Origin: Cellvibrionales bacterium UBA4495
GTDB taxonomy: Bacteria > Pseudomonadota > Gammaproteobacteria > Pseudomonadales > Porticoccaceae
Length of the DNA stretch: 6,375 nt
Direction: 5' to 3'
NCBI GenBank assembly: GCA_002388905.1
Contig: DGNJ01000108.1
Span: forward strand, 1 to 6,375
Part shown: piece after piece, positions 1-6,342 of the stretch
Layout: each line of letters begins with the position of its first letter
Numbering within the stretch: the first letter of the stretch is position 1
Notes under the pieces: model-generated
Databases searched by the model: none
What the model saw: only the letters and a program-made list of their open reading frames with translations
Told to the model about the DNA's origin: nothing
Position numbers and translations under genes: made by a program

Positions 1-150
<150 letters not shown>

Positions 151-162
<12 letters not shown>

Positions 163-176
163 TTCAGGACCGCCTC
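151..176. terminator. Hairpin at the convergent helicase/SDR gene ends (possible bidirectional terminator)
   Basis: GAGGCGG (151-157) and CCGCCTC (170-176) form a perfect 7 bp stem around a 12 nt loop that contains the helicase stop codon. It sits exactly between the two convergent gene ends, so it could stop transcription from either side. Neither strand has a T tract after the stem, so it is not a textbook intrinsic terminator and may only protect 3' ends or be chance in GC-rich DNA. Confidence 0.25.
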
Positions 177-180
177 CGGC

Positions 181-954
181 TCAGCGCAGCATCAAGGCGC
201 CGCCGTCGATGGCAAACATCTGCCCGGTCATGAAACGGGCATCGTCGCTGCAAAGAAACCGCATCACCGGCAGGTAATCCGCTTCCGTGTTTCCCAGTCT
301 GCCGCCCAGCGGGATGGCGCTTTGCAGCATCCGGTCGTGGGCCGCCAGGGCTTCTTCGTCCATCTCCGAGCGCGTTTTGTCGTACATCGGCGTCCAGATT
401 GCCGGGGCAACGCCGTTGACCCGGATATTGTATTTTCCCCACTCTTTGGCCAGGGACCGGATCCAGGCGGTGACCGCGCCCTTGCTGGCGGCATAGTGGG
501 CCTTGCCGGGGTAGCCCTGGATGCCGCCGGCACTGGTGAAATTGAGGATGGCACCGCCCCCTTCCTGCAGATGGGGGAAGGCGGCGACATTGGTGAGGAA
601 AGTGCTGGTGGCGTTTGTCGCCATGACTTCCTGCCACTGTGCCAGGGAGATGGCCTCTGCGCTGGCCGCGGGTGCGATACCCGCCGCATGCACCAGCACA
701 TCCAGTCCGCCCAAGTGTTTGACGGCTTCCTCCATGGCGGCGTCGACAGCCGCCTCCTCGGTCACGTCCACGGGGATAAACCGTGCCCCGGTATCTTTGG
801 CGAGCGCGCTGCCCCGGGCCTCGTTTCTGCCGAAGAACACAATGTTCGCGCCCATGCCGGGAAACGCCTCGACCAGCGTTTTCCCCATGCCGCTGGTGCC
901 GCCCGTGACAATGATGCGCTTTCCGGTGATATCCGCACCTGTGGTGTATGCCAT
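181..954 (-). CDS. Classical SDR-family NAD(P)-dependent oxidoreductase
   Basis: This 257-residue protein has the normal length of a classical short-chain dehydrogenase/reductase and should be a soluble cytosolic enzyme oxidising or reducing an alcohol/carbonyl group. Visible motifs are the cofactor-binding TGGTSGMG (17-24), VDVT at 62-65, HAAG (89-92, a variant of NNAG), catalytic Asn114, Ser141, Tyr154 and Lys158 (in YAASK), and a C-terminal TGQMFAIDGG (243-252). FGRN at 41-44 puts an arginine just after the end of the second strand, which usually favours NADP(H); this is inference. The usual PG after the sixth strand is PA (184-185). The substrate cannot be told from sequence. The ATG at 954 is supported by GGGGAGG four bases upstream. 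The 112 nt in front separate it from the DUF924 gene, so it may have its own promoter. FabG-like or polyol/steroid dehydrogenase subtypes are all possible. Confidence 0.9.
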   Translation of the reverse strand: MAYTTGADITGKRIIVTGGTSGMGKTLVEAFPGMGANIVFFGRNEARGSALAKDTGARFIPVDVTEEAAVDAAMEEAVKHLGGLDVLVHAAGIAPAASAEAISLAQWQEVMATNATSTFLTNVAAFPHLQEGGGAILNFTSAGGIQGYPGKAHYAASKGAVTAWIRSLAKEWGKYNIRVNGVAPAIWTPMYDKTRSEMDEEALAAHDRMLQSAIPLGGRLGNTEADYLPVMRFLCSDDARFMTGQMFAIDGGALMLR

Positions 955-961
955 ACCGCCT
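955..961 (-). promoter_or_regulatory. Ribosome binding site of the SDR gene (approximate)
   Basis: On the minus strand AAAGGGGAGG precedes CGGT and the ATG at 954. The purine block is the strongest Shine-Dalgarno sequence in the window and fixes this start. The full purine run reaches about position 968. Confidence 0.6.
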
Positions 962-1058
962 CCCCTTTAGATTGATCGGGCTACTCTTAACCAGTGCGCG
1001 CCCCGAAAATATGTGAATTTCCTATTTGTGCCGCATATTAGCCCAGCCATAATTCATG

Positions 1059-1090
1059 CCGGGTTACTAGAATGATGAACCCGGTTTTTT
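1059..1090 (+). terminator. Terminator-like hairpin with T tract on the plus strand, over the DUF924 stop codon
   Basis: CCGGGTT (1059-1065) and AACCCGG (1078-1084) form a perfect 7 bp stem with a 12 nt loop, followed on the plus strand by six T (1085-1090). This is the shape of an intrinsic terminator for plus-strand transcription, yet both flanking genes run on the minus strand. On that strand the T run becomes the AAAAAA encoding two of the last lysines, and no T tract follows the stem. It may stop antisense transcription running into the DUF924 gene, or be a chance product of the coding sequence. Confidence 0.3.
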
Positions 1091-1684
1091 CAGAAACGCC
1101 TGCTCGGCCGCCGTGGTGCGCCGCTTCAACAAGCTGTTGCGGTGCGGAAAGCGTCCGAACCGGGCGACGATGTCCCGGTGTCGCCGGGCAAATTCCGCGA
1201 ACTTCCCGAATTCCGACTTTTGTTCTTCCGGTACCCGGGTTACCAGCCCCTCAAACAGGGCGACGCTGCGTTCCTGGGCCGGCAGCGATTCCGCGTGTTC
1301 CAGGGGCATGTAAAAAAATGCCCGCTCCAGGGGTTGGAGCCGGGTGTCGAGCTTCGCCACCAGTCCGGTCCGGCACCACCGGCAGGCCAGGTGATCGAAG
1401 GCAAAGGCTTTTGCCCGGCCCCGGTACATGTTGCGGCTGAACTGATCGGTGAGCAGTATCAGGGCCAGCCGGGACCGGGGGTGGGCCAGCCAGGAATCCA
1501 GTTCGCCGCGACCGGCGGCGGCCAGGGCCGGTTCAAAGCGGCGTTTCACCTCGGCATCGAGAGCCGGGTCCTTGGCCCACCAGGATTTCGATCGCGTTTC
1601 CAGGGCCCGGTCGGCATCGCCGCCATTCCGCGCCAGGAAAGCCTCGCCGAACCAGAAGCCGATGATGCTATCTGGCGAAGTCAT
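1067..1684 (-). CDS. DUF924 family protein
   Basis: This 205-residue protein matches the DUF924 family (PF06041), widespread in proteobacteria and eukaryotes, of unknown biochemical role and expected to be an all-helical, TPR-like soluble protein. Diagnostic blocks are FWFG (10-13), WW (35-36), LILLTDQFSRNMYRG (75-89), AFAFD (93-97), ERAFFYMPLEHAES (120-133) and RFGRFPHRN (175-183) followed by the RRTT..E..FL segment near the C-terminus. The spacing and length are normal for the family, so the gene looks intact. The ATG at 1684 has a weak GGA eight bases upstream, placed within a hairpin arm. It follows the MBL hydrolase gene by 68 nt on the same strand, which suggests co-transcription. No catalytic function is claimed. 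Confidence 0.88.
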   Translation of the reverse strand: MTSPDSIIGFWFGEAFLARNGGDADRALETRSKSWWAKDPALDAEVKRRFEPALAAAGRGELDSWLAHPRSRLALILLTDQFSRNMYRGRAKAFAFDHLACRWCRTGLVAKLDTRLQPLERAFFYMPLEHAESLPAQERSVALFEGLVTRVPEEQKSEFGKFAEFARRHRDIVARFGRFPHRNSLLKRRTTAAEQAFLKKPGSSF

Positions 1685-1692
1685 CTTATGAT

Positions 1693-1737
1693 TCCGGACG
1701 GGGTCGAGCCCGCCCCTTTCCGGGGCGGCCGTTCGGA
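1693..1737 (-). promoter_or_regulatory. Two-part intergenic hairpin in front of DUF924 (possible RBS-masking structure)
   Basis: Between the MBL stop and the DUF924 start there is an inner perfect 7 bp all-GC stem, CCGCCCC (1710-1716) with GGGGCGG (1722-1728) and a 5 nt loop, inside an outer 8-position stem, TCCGGACG (1693-1700) with CGTTCGGA (1730-1737), which has one non-Watson-Crick position. In the minus-strand mRNA the outer arm contains the GGA that would be the DUF924 Shine-Dalgarno. No T tract follows, so termination is unlikely; translational damping or mRNA processing is an inference. Confidence 0.35.
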
Positions 1738-1752
1738 TAGAGGCAATCCGGG

Positions 1753-3012
1753 CTACTGGTTTTCAAGATAGGATTGCGCCTTCTTCATCTCGCTTTCCAG
1801 CCATCCGGCTTCGTCGTAATACCTGGCCTGGCCCGCCTCGTAGAGCTGCTCCAGCGCGGCCAGTTCAACGGCGCGGGCGGCCCGGTTCGCGGGTTCGGCG
1901 GTAACGGCCATATCGGTGAAGTGCAGAGCCTCGAGTGGCCGGCCGGCATCCACATGGCGCTGGGCGCGCTCGGCCAGGGCGTCGGCGCCTCCCGCCATTT
2001 CCGCCAGTTCCTCCCAGATGGCGTTGGGCGGTGTGGCATAGAGCTCCGTGGTGGATTCCATGCGGAACCAGCCGGTGAGTTCCTCCCAGAGGGCGCGCAC
2101 ATACCAGGAAACCGGGCCGCGACCCGGCTCCATTTCCAGATCCGGCGGCAGCTCGATTTCCGCCATCAGGGTGAACAGGTCCTTTCGTTCGCTCATGCCC
2201 TTGATGGTTTCGTCATAGATATACTGAACCGCATTGCGCATTTTGGTGAGATCGGCGGCGATCCGCCCCGCGCCGACGATGGGTTCGTCGTGGCCGGTGA
2301 TAAGCAGTTCCGGGCCCAGGGCCCGCACCTTGTCGATGTCCCGCAGGGACTGGAGAACACTGCGCTGCCTGTCGCCCCTGGGTGTGTAGTAGTGGGGCAT
2401 GGCGCCGTAAAGGGCGCCGAACAGGTTGCCGATAAGCACCGCGCGTTCCTCGGGCAACCAGACGATCATGGAGTCCAGGGTCTCGCCGGAGGGGGTGGAA
2501 TAAAGCTCGAAGCGGCGACCGCCCAGTTCGAAGGCATGGGCGTCGTCGAAAAGCGTCGCCGTCTCGAACTCGGAGACATTGTCCCAGGCTTTCAGGTGCT
2601 CCGGGTTGGGCAGCAGGCCGGACAGTAGTTTTGCCCCGCGGGGGGCAAAAAAGGGCGCCAGCCGGTTGCGCTCGGCGCGGATGTCGAAAAAGTTGCTCTG
2701 GGCAATGCGTTCCGTGCCCTCGTCGTCAAAGGCCGCCCAGCCGCCCATGTGGTCGGGATGGCTCTGGGTGAACAGCAGTTTACGGACATTCAGGGGGCGC
2801 CCCAGCAGCTCTTCGTAACGCTCCCGGTGCCGGTGGCCCTGGTAGGGCATGCCGGCATTGATAATGACGTCGCCCTCCCCGGTGGTCACCAGGTAGCTGT
2901 TGGAAGTCCCGCGGGACATGAAAATATGATCGTTGATCTTTTCCGCCCCCGCCGCCGGGTTCCACTCCACGGCCTTGATAAGGTGGTGATCATCGCTTGA
3001 AAAATCGGGCAT
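1753..3012 (-). CDS. MBL-fold hydrolase with alkyl-sulfatase dimerisation domain
   Basis: Starting at the ATG at 3012 this is a 419-residue protein. Residues about 20-250 are a metallo-beta-lactamase fold; about 255-400 match the helical alkyl-sulfatase dimerisation region (YDETIKGMSERKDLFTLM, then GWF and STTELY), with a TPR-like C-terminal part (EALHFTDMA). Compared with SDS hydrolases such as SdsA1, the metal motif reads TQSHPDH (82-88): His85, Asp87 and His88 are kept but the first His is Gln83. Glu177 (in SGETLD) and His241 (in TGHDEP) match later SdsA1 ligands, whereas the usual bridging acidic residue is Asn196 (in IGNLFG). Full-length SdsA-type enzymes are longer and carry a C-terminal SCP2-like domain, missing here. 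No signal peptide is visible, so a cytosolic location is likely. The frame stays open upstream to 3357, but that part looks non-coding and AGGAG eight bases before the ATG at 3012 supports this start. The substrate is unknown; a sulfate ester is only one option. Confidence 0.88.
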   Translation of the reverse strand: MPDFSSDDHHLIKAVEWNPAAGAEKINDHIFMSRGTSNSYLVTTGEGDVIINAGMPYQGHRHRERYEELLGRPLNVRKLLFTQSHPDHMGGWAAFDDEGTERIAQSNFFDIRAERNRLAPFFAPRGAKLLSGLLPNPEHLKAWDNVSEFETATLFDDAHAFELGGRRFELYSTPSGETLDSMIVWLPEERAVLIGNLFGALYGAMPHYYTPRGDRQRSVLQSLRDIDKVRALGPELLITGHDEPIVGAGRIAADLTKMRNAVQYIYDETIKGMSERKDLFTLMAEIELPPDLEMEPGRGPVSWYVRALWEELTGWFRMESTTELYATPPNAIWEELAEMAGGADALAERAQRHVDAGRPLEALHFTDMAVTAEPANRAARAVELAALEQLYEAGQARYYDEAGWLESEMKKAQSYLENQ

Positions 3013-3026
3013 TGTTATCTCTCCTG
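3013..3026 (-). promoter_or_regulatory. Ribosome binding site choosing the MBL start (approximate)
   Basis: The minus strand reads GCAGGAGAGATAACA before ATG, so AGGAG lies eight bases from the start codon at 3012. This decides against the longer open frame that reaches 3357. Confidence 0.6.
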
Positions 3027-3070
3027 CACGAGTGGGTGGCTGGCGAATGGAGCTGATTGTCGAGCAGTTG

Positions 3071-3098
3071 AGATTAATCCCTTCGGTTCGCCAGTCAA
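3071..3098 (-). promoter_or_regulatory. Candidate sigma-70-type promoter of the MBL gene
   Basis: On the minus strand TTGACT (from 3098-3093, five of six consensus bases) is followed after 16 nt by TAATCT (3076-3071, three of six). Transcription would start near 3064, giving a leader of about 50 nt. The -35 is good but the -10 is poor, so this is a candidate only. Confidence 0.35.
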
Positions 3099-3413
3099 GC
3101 GGGCATGGGCACCTTCGTGTCGCTCTGGCAATAGGGGGGCGCAAAAGCCTAACCATAGACCTCGGGGCTGTTCCGGTTGCTTTTATAAGCGGATTTCGGA
3201 GAGAAGGCGTAAAGCGACGGCGGCAACGGAAATAACCCCCCACAAGGCGAGAGAACTTGCAGAATTCGAGCAGCCCGGCAGTGCGCCCTTCCGGGAAGGA
3301 CAGTAAAGCAGGCTTTCCTCGGAAAACGCGCCCGGCACAGATGTGCCGGGCAGCCATGAGAGAGCTGGGCCTGCGCTCGGTACGGCTTTCGCCCTGCGCC
3401 GGCCCGCCTGTTT
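3099..3413. other. Gene-free interval between the DUF1993 and MBL genes, with three palindromes
   Basis: I see no convincing gene here: the open frames in it lack family resemblance and ribosome sites. In minus-strand order it holds a 10 bp palindrome (3330-3351), AAAGC/GCTTT with a 2 nt loop (3305-3316), and CCTTCC-G-GGAAGG (3287-3299). The rest, 3099-3286, shows no feature I can support. It probably combines the DUF1993 3' end with the regulatory region of the MBL gene. Confidence 0.5.
3323..3351 (-). terminator. Probable intrinsic terminator of the DUF1993 gene
   Basis: GCCCGGCACA and TGTGCCGGGC (3330-3339 and 3342-3351) are a perfect 10 bp inverted repeat about the 2 nt centre 3340-3341, effectively a 9 bp stem with a 4 nt loop. 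On the minus strand it is followed by GCG and then TTTT (3326-3323). It lies about 60 nt past the DUF1993 stop in the correct orientation. The T run is short and offset, so a palindromic protein-binding site is an alternative. Confidence 0.45.
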
Positions 3414-3932
3414 TTATGCCGTGCGCAACTGGCCCATAAAGTCGCTTTTGCCGATCTCCAGGCCCTTCGCCCGCAGGATGTCGTAGGCGGTGGTGGCGTG
3501 GAAGTAAAAATTCGGCTGGGAAAACGACAGCAGGAAGTTCTCGGCGACAAAGTCGATCTTGATGTCCTGGAACTCAAAGCGCATGGGCTTGCCCATCAGT
3601 TCGTTGACCTGGTCTTCCGACAGGGCTTCCAGCGCCTCCTTGGCGTCGGCCAGGCGGCTGCTCAGGGTGTCGAAGTCGCCGGGCGGTTCGGAGGTGTCGG
3701 GCGAGAATGTGCCGTTGCGAACCCCGTCGATGGCCCCCAGGGAGTGGTGGCACACCGAGGTGATCTGGTAGGCGAAAGGGAACATATCCTCGGCCAGTCT
3801 CGCCTGGATCAGGGTTTCCGGCGCCAGGCCCTTGTCGGCGCAATAGCGCTCGGCCTTGTCGAGCAGGCCGGCGACGGCGCCGATGATTTGCAGGTTGGAA
3901 GGGATCGTTGCTTGATACAGTGACAGTGACAT
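3414..3932 (-). CDS. DUF1993 family protein (DinB-like fold)
   Basis: The 172-residue product matches DUF1993 (PF09351), a bacterial and fungal family related to the DinB/YfiT four-helix fold, with no established reaction. Diagnostic parts are the N-terminal MSLSLYQATIP (1-11), QARLAEDMFPFAYQI (43-57) followed by CHHS (61-64), and the C-terminal PNFYFHATTAYDILR (140-154) with GKSDFMG. His62/His63 and His145 are candidates for a metal site by analogy to DinB-like proteins, which is inference. The frame stays open upstream to a TTG at 3974, but the family's conserved MSLS start fits the ATG at 3932; its ribosome site is weak (GGA about six bases upstream). It is divergent from prlC, with 190 nt shared upstream, and ends in TAA before a terminator-like hairpin. 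Confidence 0.88.
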   Translation of the reverse strand: MSLSLYQATIPSNLQIIGAVAGLLDKAERYCADKGLAPETLIQARLAEDMFPFAYQITSVCHHSLGAIDGVRNGTFSPDTSEPPGDFDTLSSRLADAKEALEALSEDQVNELMGKPMRFEFQDIKIDFVAENFLLSFSQPNFYFHATTAYDILRAKGLEIGKSDFMGQLRTA

Positions 3933-4012
3933 TTTTGGTCCAGCCTCGGTTTGTCGTTGGATTATGGGGAGCAAGGCGCCCGTGCGTCGACGGCAGGTCT
4001 CGATTCCGGGTT

Positions 4013-4060
4013 GCTATCTTAGAGCGGCGGTCCCGGTCGTGGCAAGATAGCCTGGCTATC
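4013..4060. promoter_or_regulatory. Palindromic cluster upstream of prlC (candidate operator)
   Basis: GATAGCC-T-GGCTATC (4046-4060) is a perfect 7+7 palindrome around one base. A third half-site, GCTATCTT (4013-4020), is the exact complement of AAGATAGC (4044-4051), so two alternative stems can form. The palindrome centre lies about 40 nt before the predicted prlC transcription start, a position typical of an activator or repressor site. No known regulator is recognised. Confidence 0.35.
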
Positions 4061-4080
4061 CGTGCCCGGGATGGTTTTGT

Positions 4081-4089
4081 TGCTACAAT
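4081..4089 (+). promoter_or_regulatory. Extended -10 promoter of prlC
   Basis: TGCTACAAT is an extended -10 element (TGn followed by TACAAT, five of six consensus bases) 33 nt before the prlC start codon. No good -35 hexamer is found 16-18 nt upstream, which agrees with an extended -10 promoter or with dependence on an activator. The leader would be about 25-30 nt. Confidence 0.5.
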
Positions 4090-4122
4090 CCACCCGATCA
4101 TTTCCTCGTTGACAGGTTTTTT

Positions 4123-6156
4123 ATGAGTCAGGAAAGTCTCCCCCGTTTCAGTGATATTCGCATCGACGAGTTGCCCGGTCAATTAAGGTCGCTGCTCGAC
4201 GATAGCCGTCGGCAGGTGGCGGAGCTTGTCGACCGGGGACCGCCTTACCACTGGGACAACCTGATGGCCCCCCTGGAAGCCATCGACGACCGAATCGAGA
4301 AATTCTGGTCGCCGGTGAGTCACCTGAATGGCGTCATGAACAGTGATGAGCTGCGCAATGCCTACGAGGCCTGCATTCCGCTGCTGACTGCCTACCAGAG
4401 CGAGATGGGCCAGAATCGCGCGCTCTACGAGGCCGTCAAATCGCTGGCGGACAGTCCGGATTTCGAGCAGCTGGATGGTGCCCGGCAGCAGGCCGTGCGC
4501 CACATGTTGCGGGATTTCCGTTTGTCCGGCGTGGCCCTGGATGCGAAGGCGCGGGAGCGTTTCAGCGCCATTGAGCAGCGCCTCAGCGAGTTGTCGACCC
4601 AATTCGCCAACAACATCATGGATGCCACCGATGGTTGGGAGAAATGGGTCGAGGACGACGCGGAGCTTGCCGGCATTCCCGAAACCGCCTTGCAGAATTT
4701 CCGCCAGCAGGCCCGGGCACGGGGCCGGGAGGGCTACCGACTGGGGCTTGATATCCCCTCCTACCTGCCGGTCATGCAATACGCCGACAACCGCGCGTTG
4801 CGCCGCGAGCTATACGAGGCGTTCACCACGCGCGCCTCGGATCAGGGACCCGGCGCGGGGCGCTGGGACAACAGCGAGCTGATGGTGGAAATTCTTCAGC
4901 TGCGCGAGGAAATAGCGGGACTGCTGGGGTTCGATGATTATGCGGAGTTGTCCCTCGAACCCAAGATGGCGGAAACTCCGCAACAGGTTCAGGATTTTTT
5001 GCAGGGTCTGGTAAATGCCGCACACGTCCAGGCGGAGGGCGAACTGGCCGAGGTCAGGGAGTTTGCGGCCGCTCAAGGATGCGAAACGGTCGAGGCCTGG
5101 GATATCCCCTATTACAGCGAAAAACTCCGCGAGCAGCATTACGCCATTTCCCAGGAGCAATTGCGCCCCTATTTTCCCGCCGACAAGGTCCTCGACGGCC
5201 TGTTTGGCGTGACTGGCAGGCTGTTCGGTGTGAGGTTCGAGGAGCGCATGGACGTGGACCTCTGGCATCCCGATGCACGGTGCTACCGGGTCCTGCGCGA
5301 CGGTGAGTCGGTTGCCACCTGCTATATGGATCTCTACGCCCGGGAGAAGAAACGCGGTGGCGCCTGGATGGCGGATTACTGTGGCCGGCGCCGGGTCGAC
5401 GGCGACATCCAGCTACCGGTGGCCTTCCTGACCTGCAACTTCTCGCCGCCCACCCAGGATCGTCCGGCATTGCTGAGCCACGACGAGGTGACCACGCTTT
5501 TCCACGAATTCGGCCACGGCCTGCACCATATGCTCACCGATATCGATGTCCTGCATGTCTCGGGGATCAACCGGGTGGCCTGGGATGCGGTGGAGCTTCC
5601 CAGCCAGTTCCTGGAGAACTGGTGCTGGCAGCGGGAGGCGATCCCGCTGATTTCCGGCCATTACGAGACCGGCGAGCCACTGCCGGATGATCTTCTCGAC
5701 AAGATGCTGGCGTCGCGCAACTTCCAGGCCGCCATGCAGATGCTGCGCCAACTGGAGTTCTCTCTCTTCGACCTGGAACTGCACAGGCAGCCGGCGCCAA
5801 AAACAGCCGCTGAAATCCAGCAATTGCTCGACCGCGTGCGCGACCGGGTGGCCGTCATCAAGCCACCGGCTTTCAATCGCTTCCAGCACAGCTTTGCCCA
5901 TATTTTCGCCGGCGGCTACGCGGCGGGCTATTACAGCTACAAGTGGGCGGAAGTCCTGTCCGCCGACGCCTTCTCCCGGTTCGAGGAAGAGGGTGTCATG
6001 AATGAGCGAACCGGCCGTGAATTCCGGGAGATCATTCTCGGACGCGGCGGTTCGCGGGAGGCCATGGACCTGTTCGTGGAATTCCGGGGGCGGGAGCCGT
6101 CCCAGGAGGCGCTGTTGCGCCATAACGGCATACAGGGGAACGGCAAGGCCGCCTAG
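4123..6156 (+). CDS. prlC: Oligopeptidase A (M3 family zinc metallopeptidase)
   Basis: This 677-residue protein is close to full-length E. coli oligopeptidase A (about 680). It is a cytosolic zinc endopeptidase of the thimet oligopeptidase family (M3A) that cuts short peptides, including cleaved signal peptides, and suppresses some signal-sequence defects in E. coli. The first 200 or so residues are the helical part of the substrate channel. The active site is HEFGH (461-465: zinc ligands His461 and His465, catalytic Glu462), with the third ligand Glu491 in WDAVELPSQF. HIFAGGYAAGYYSY (593-606) carries the His and Tyr residues that bind substrate and stabilise the transition state. The C-terminal DAFSRFEEEG and FRGREP blocks are typical of PrlC. 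All key residues are present, with no frameshift. The start has only a weak AGG six bases upstream; the ATG follows a T-rich run. The REP array begins five bases after the TAG stop. Confidence 0.97.
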   Translation: MSQESLPRFSDIRIDELPGQLRSLLDDSRRQVAELVDRGPPYHWDNLMAPLEAIDDRIEKFWSPVSHLNGVMNSDELRNAYEACIPLLTAYQSEMGQNRALYEAVKSLADSPDFEQLDGARQQAVRHMLRDFRLSGVALDAKARERFSAIEQRLSELSTQFANNIMDATDGWEKWVEDDAELAGIPETALQNFRQQARARGREGYRLGLDIPSYLPVMQYADNRALRRELYEAFTTRASDQGPGAGRWDNSELMVEILQLREEIAGLLGFDDYAELSLEPKMAETPQQVQDFLQGLVNAAHVQAEGELAEVREFAAAQGCETVEAWDIPYYSEKLREQHYAISQEQLRPYFPADKVLDGLFGVTGRLFGVRFEERMDVDLWHPDARCYRVLRDGESVATCYMDLYAREKKRGGAWMADYCGRRRVDGDIQLPVAFLTCNFSPPTQDRPALLSHDEVTTLFHEFGHGLHHMLTDIDVLHVSGINRVAWDAVELPSQFLENWCWQREAIPLISGHYETGEPLPDDLLDKMLASRNFQAAMQMLRQLEFSLFDLELHRQPAPKTAAEIQQLLDRVRDRVAVIKPPAFNRFQHSFAHIFAGGYAAGYYSYKWAEVLSADAFSRFEEEGVMNERTGREFREIILGRGGSREAMDLFVEFRGREPSQEALLRHNGIQGNGKAA

Positions 6157-6160
6157 ATCC

Positions 6161-6237
6161 TGTGGGAGCGGTCCCCGACCGCGACAGACCACCCAGCCCC
6201 GAACCAGCCCTCTTCGCGATCAGGGATCGCTCCCACA
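6161..6237. repeat. REP pair 1 (inverted, both stems intact)
   Basis: The forward REP (6161-6184) is TGTGGGA followed by the hairpin GCGGTC-CCC-GACCGC (6168-6182). The inverted REP (6214-6237), read on the minus strand, is TGTGGGA followed by GCGATC-CCT-GATCGC. The two hairpins differ by a paired change (G-C in one, A-T in the other at the same stem position), so base pairing is kept. TGTGGGAGCG and CGCTCCCACA also allow one long outer stem across the pair. Confidence 0.8.
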
Positions 6238-6266
6238 CCGGTAGCTGGTGCCTCTCCCGCTCCCCC

Positions 6267-6342
6267 TGTGGGAGCGGTCCCCGACCGCGATCAACCACCC
6301 AACCTCGAACCAGCCCCATCGCGACCAGGCATCTCTCCCACA
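6267..6342. repeat. REP pair 2 (second copy decayed)
   Basis: The forward REP (6267-6290) is identical to that of the first unit, with GCGGTC-CCC-GACCGC at 6274-6288. The inverted partner (6319-6342) keeps the TGTGGGA head, but its stem arms are GAGATG and GGTCGC on the minus strand, which no longer pair fully. Just beyond, CACCGG-TAG-CCGGTG (6341-6355) is a perfect 6 bp palindrome; the first unit has the same element with one wobble position (6236-6250). Confidence 0.75.

Noticed and set aside
322..975. Long plus-strand open frame antisense to the SDR gene
   Set aside because: It is a shadow of GC-rich coding DNA; the minus-strand frame carries all SDR motifs and a strong ribosome site.
955..1058. 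Promoter of the SDR gene in the AT-rich gap
   Set aside because: TAATAT (1040-1035, minus strand) is a possible -10, but no matching -35 is present, so no site is called although a promoter here is plausible.
3184..3214. TTATAA with TTTACG upstream on the minus strand as a second promoter for the MBL gene
   Set aside because: The spacing is 19-20 nt and the -35 is weak; the TTGACT/TAATCT pair closer to the gene is preferred.
3013..3357. Open N-terminal extension of the MBL hydrolase frame (about 115 extra residues)
   Set aside because: The extra sequence is Arg- and Pro-rich without domain resemblance, would run across the candidate promoter and palindromes, and the ATG at 3012 has a good ribosome site and matches the family start.
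3933..3974. Longer DUF1993 start at a TTG at 3974
   Set aside because: Adds 14 residues before the conserved MSLS start of the family and overlaps a possible -10 (CATAAT on the minus strand, 3966-3961).
4074..4098. Possible heat-shock (sigma-32) promoter of prlC, with CCCGAT at 4093-4098
   Set aside because: The -10-like part is suggestive, and E. coli prlC is recalled as heat-shock linked, but no CTTGAA-like -35 is found at the right distance.
5413..6192. Long minus-strand open frame antisense to prlC
   Set aside because: No family resemblance; the plus-strand frame contains the HEFGH active site and conserved C-terminal blocks of PrlC.
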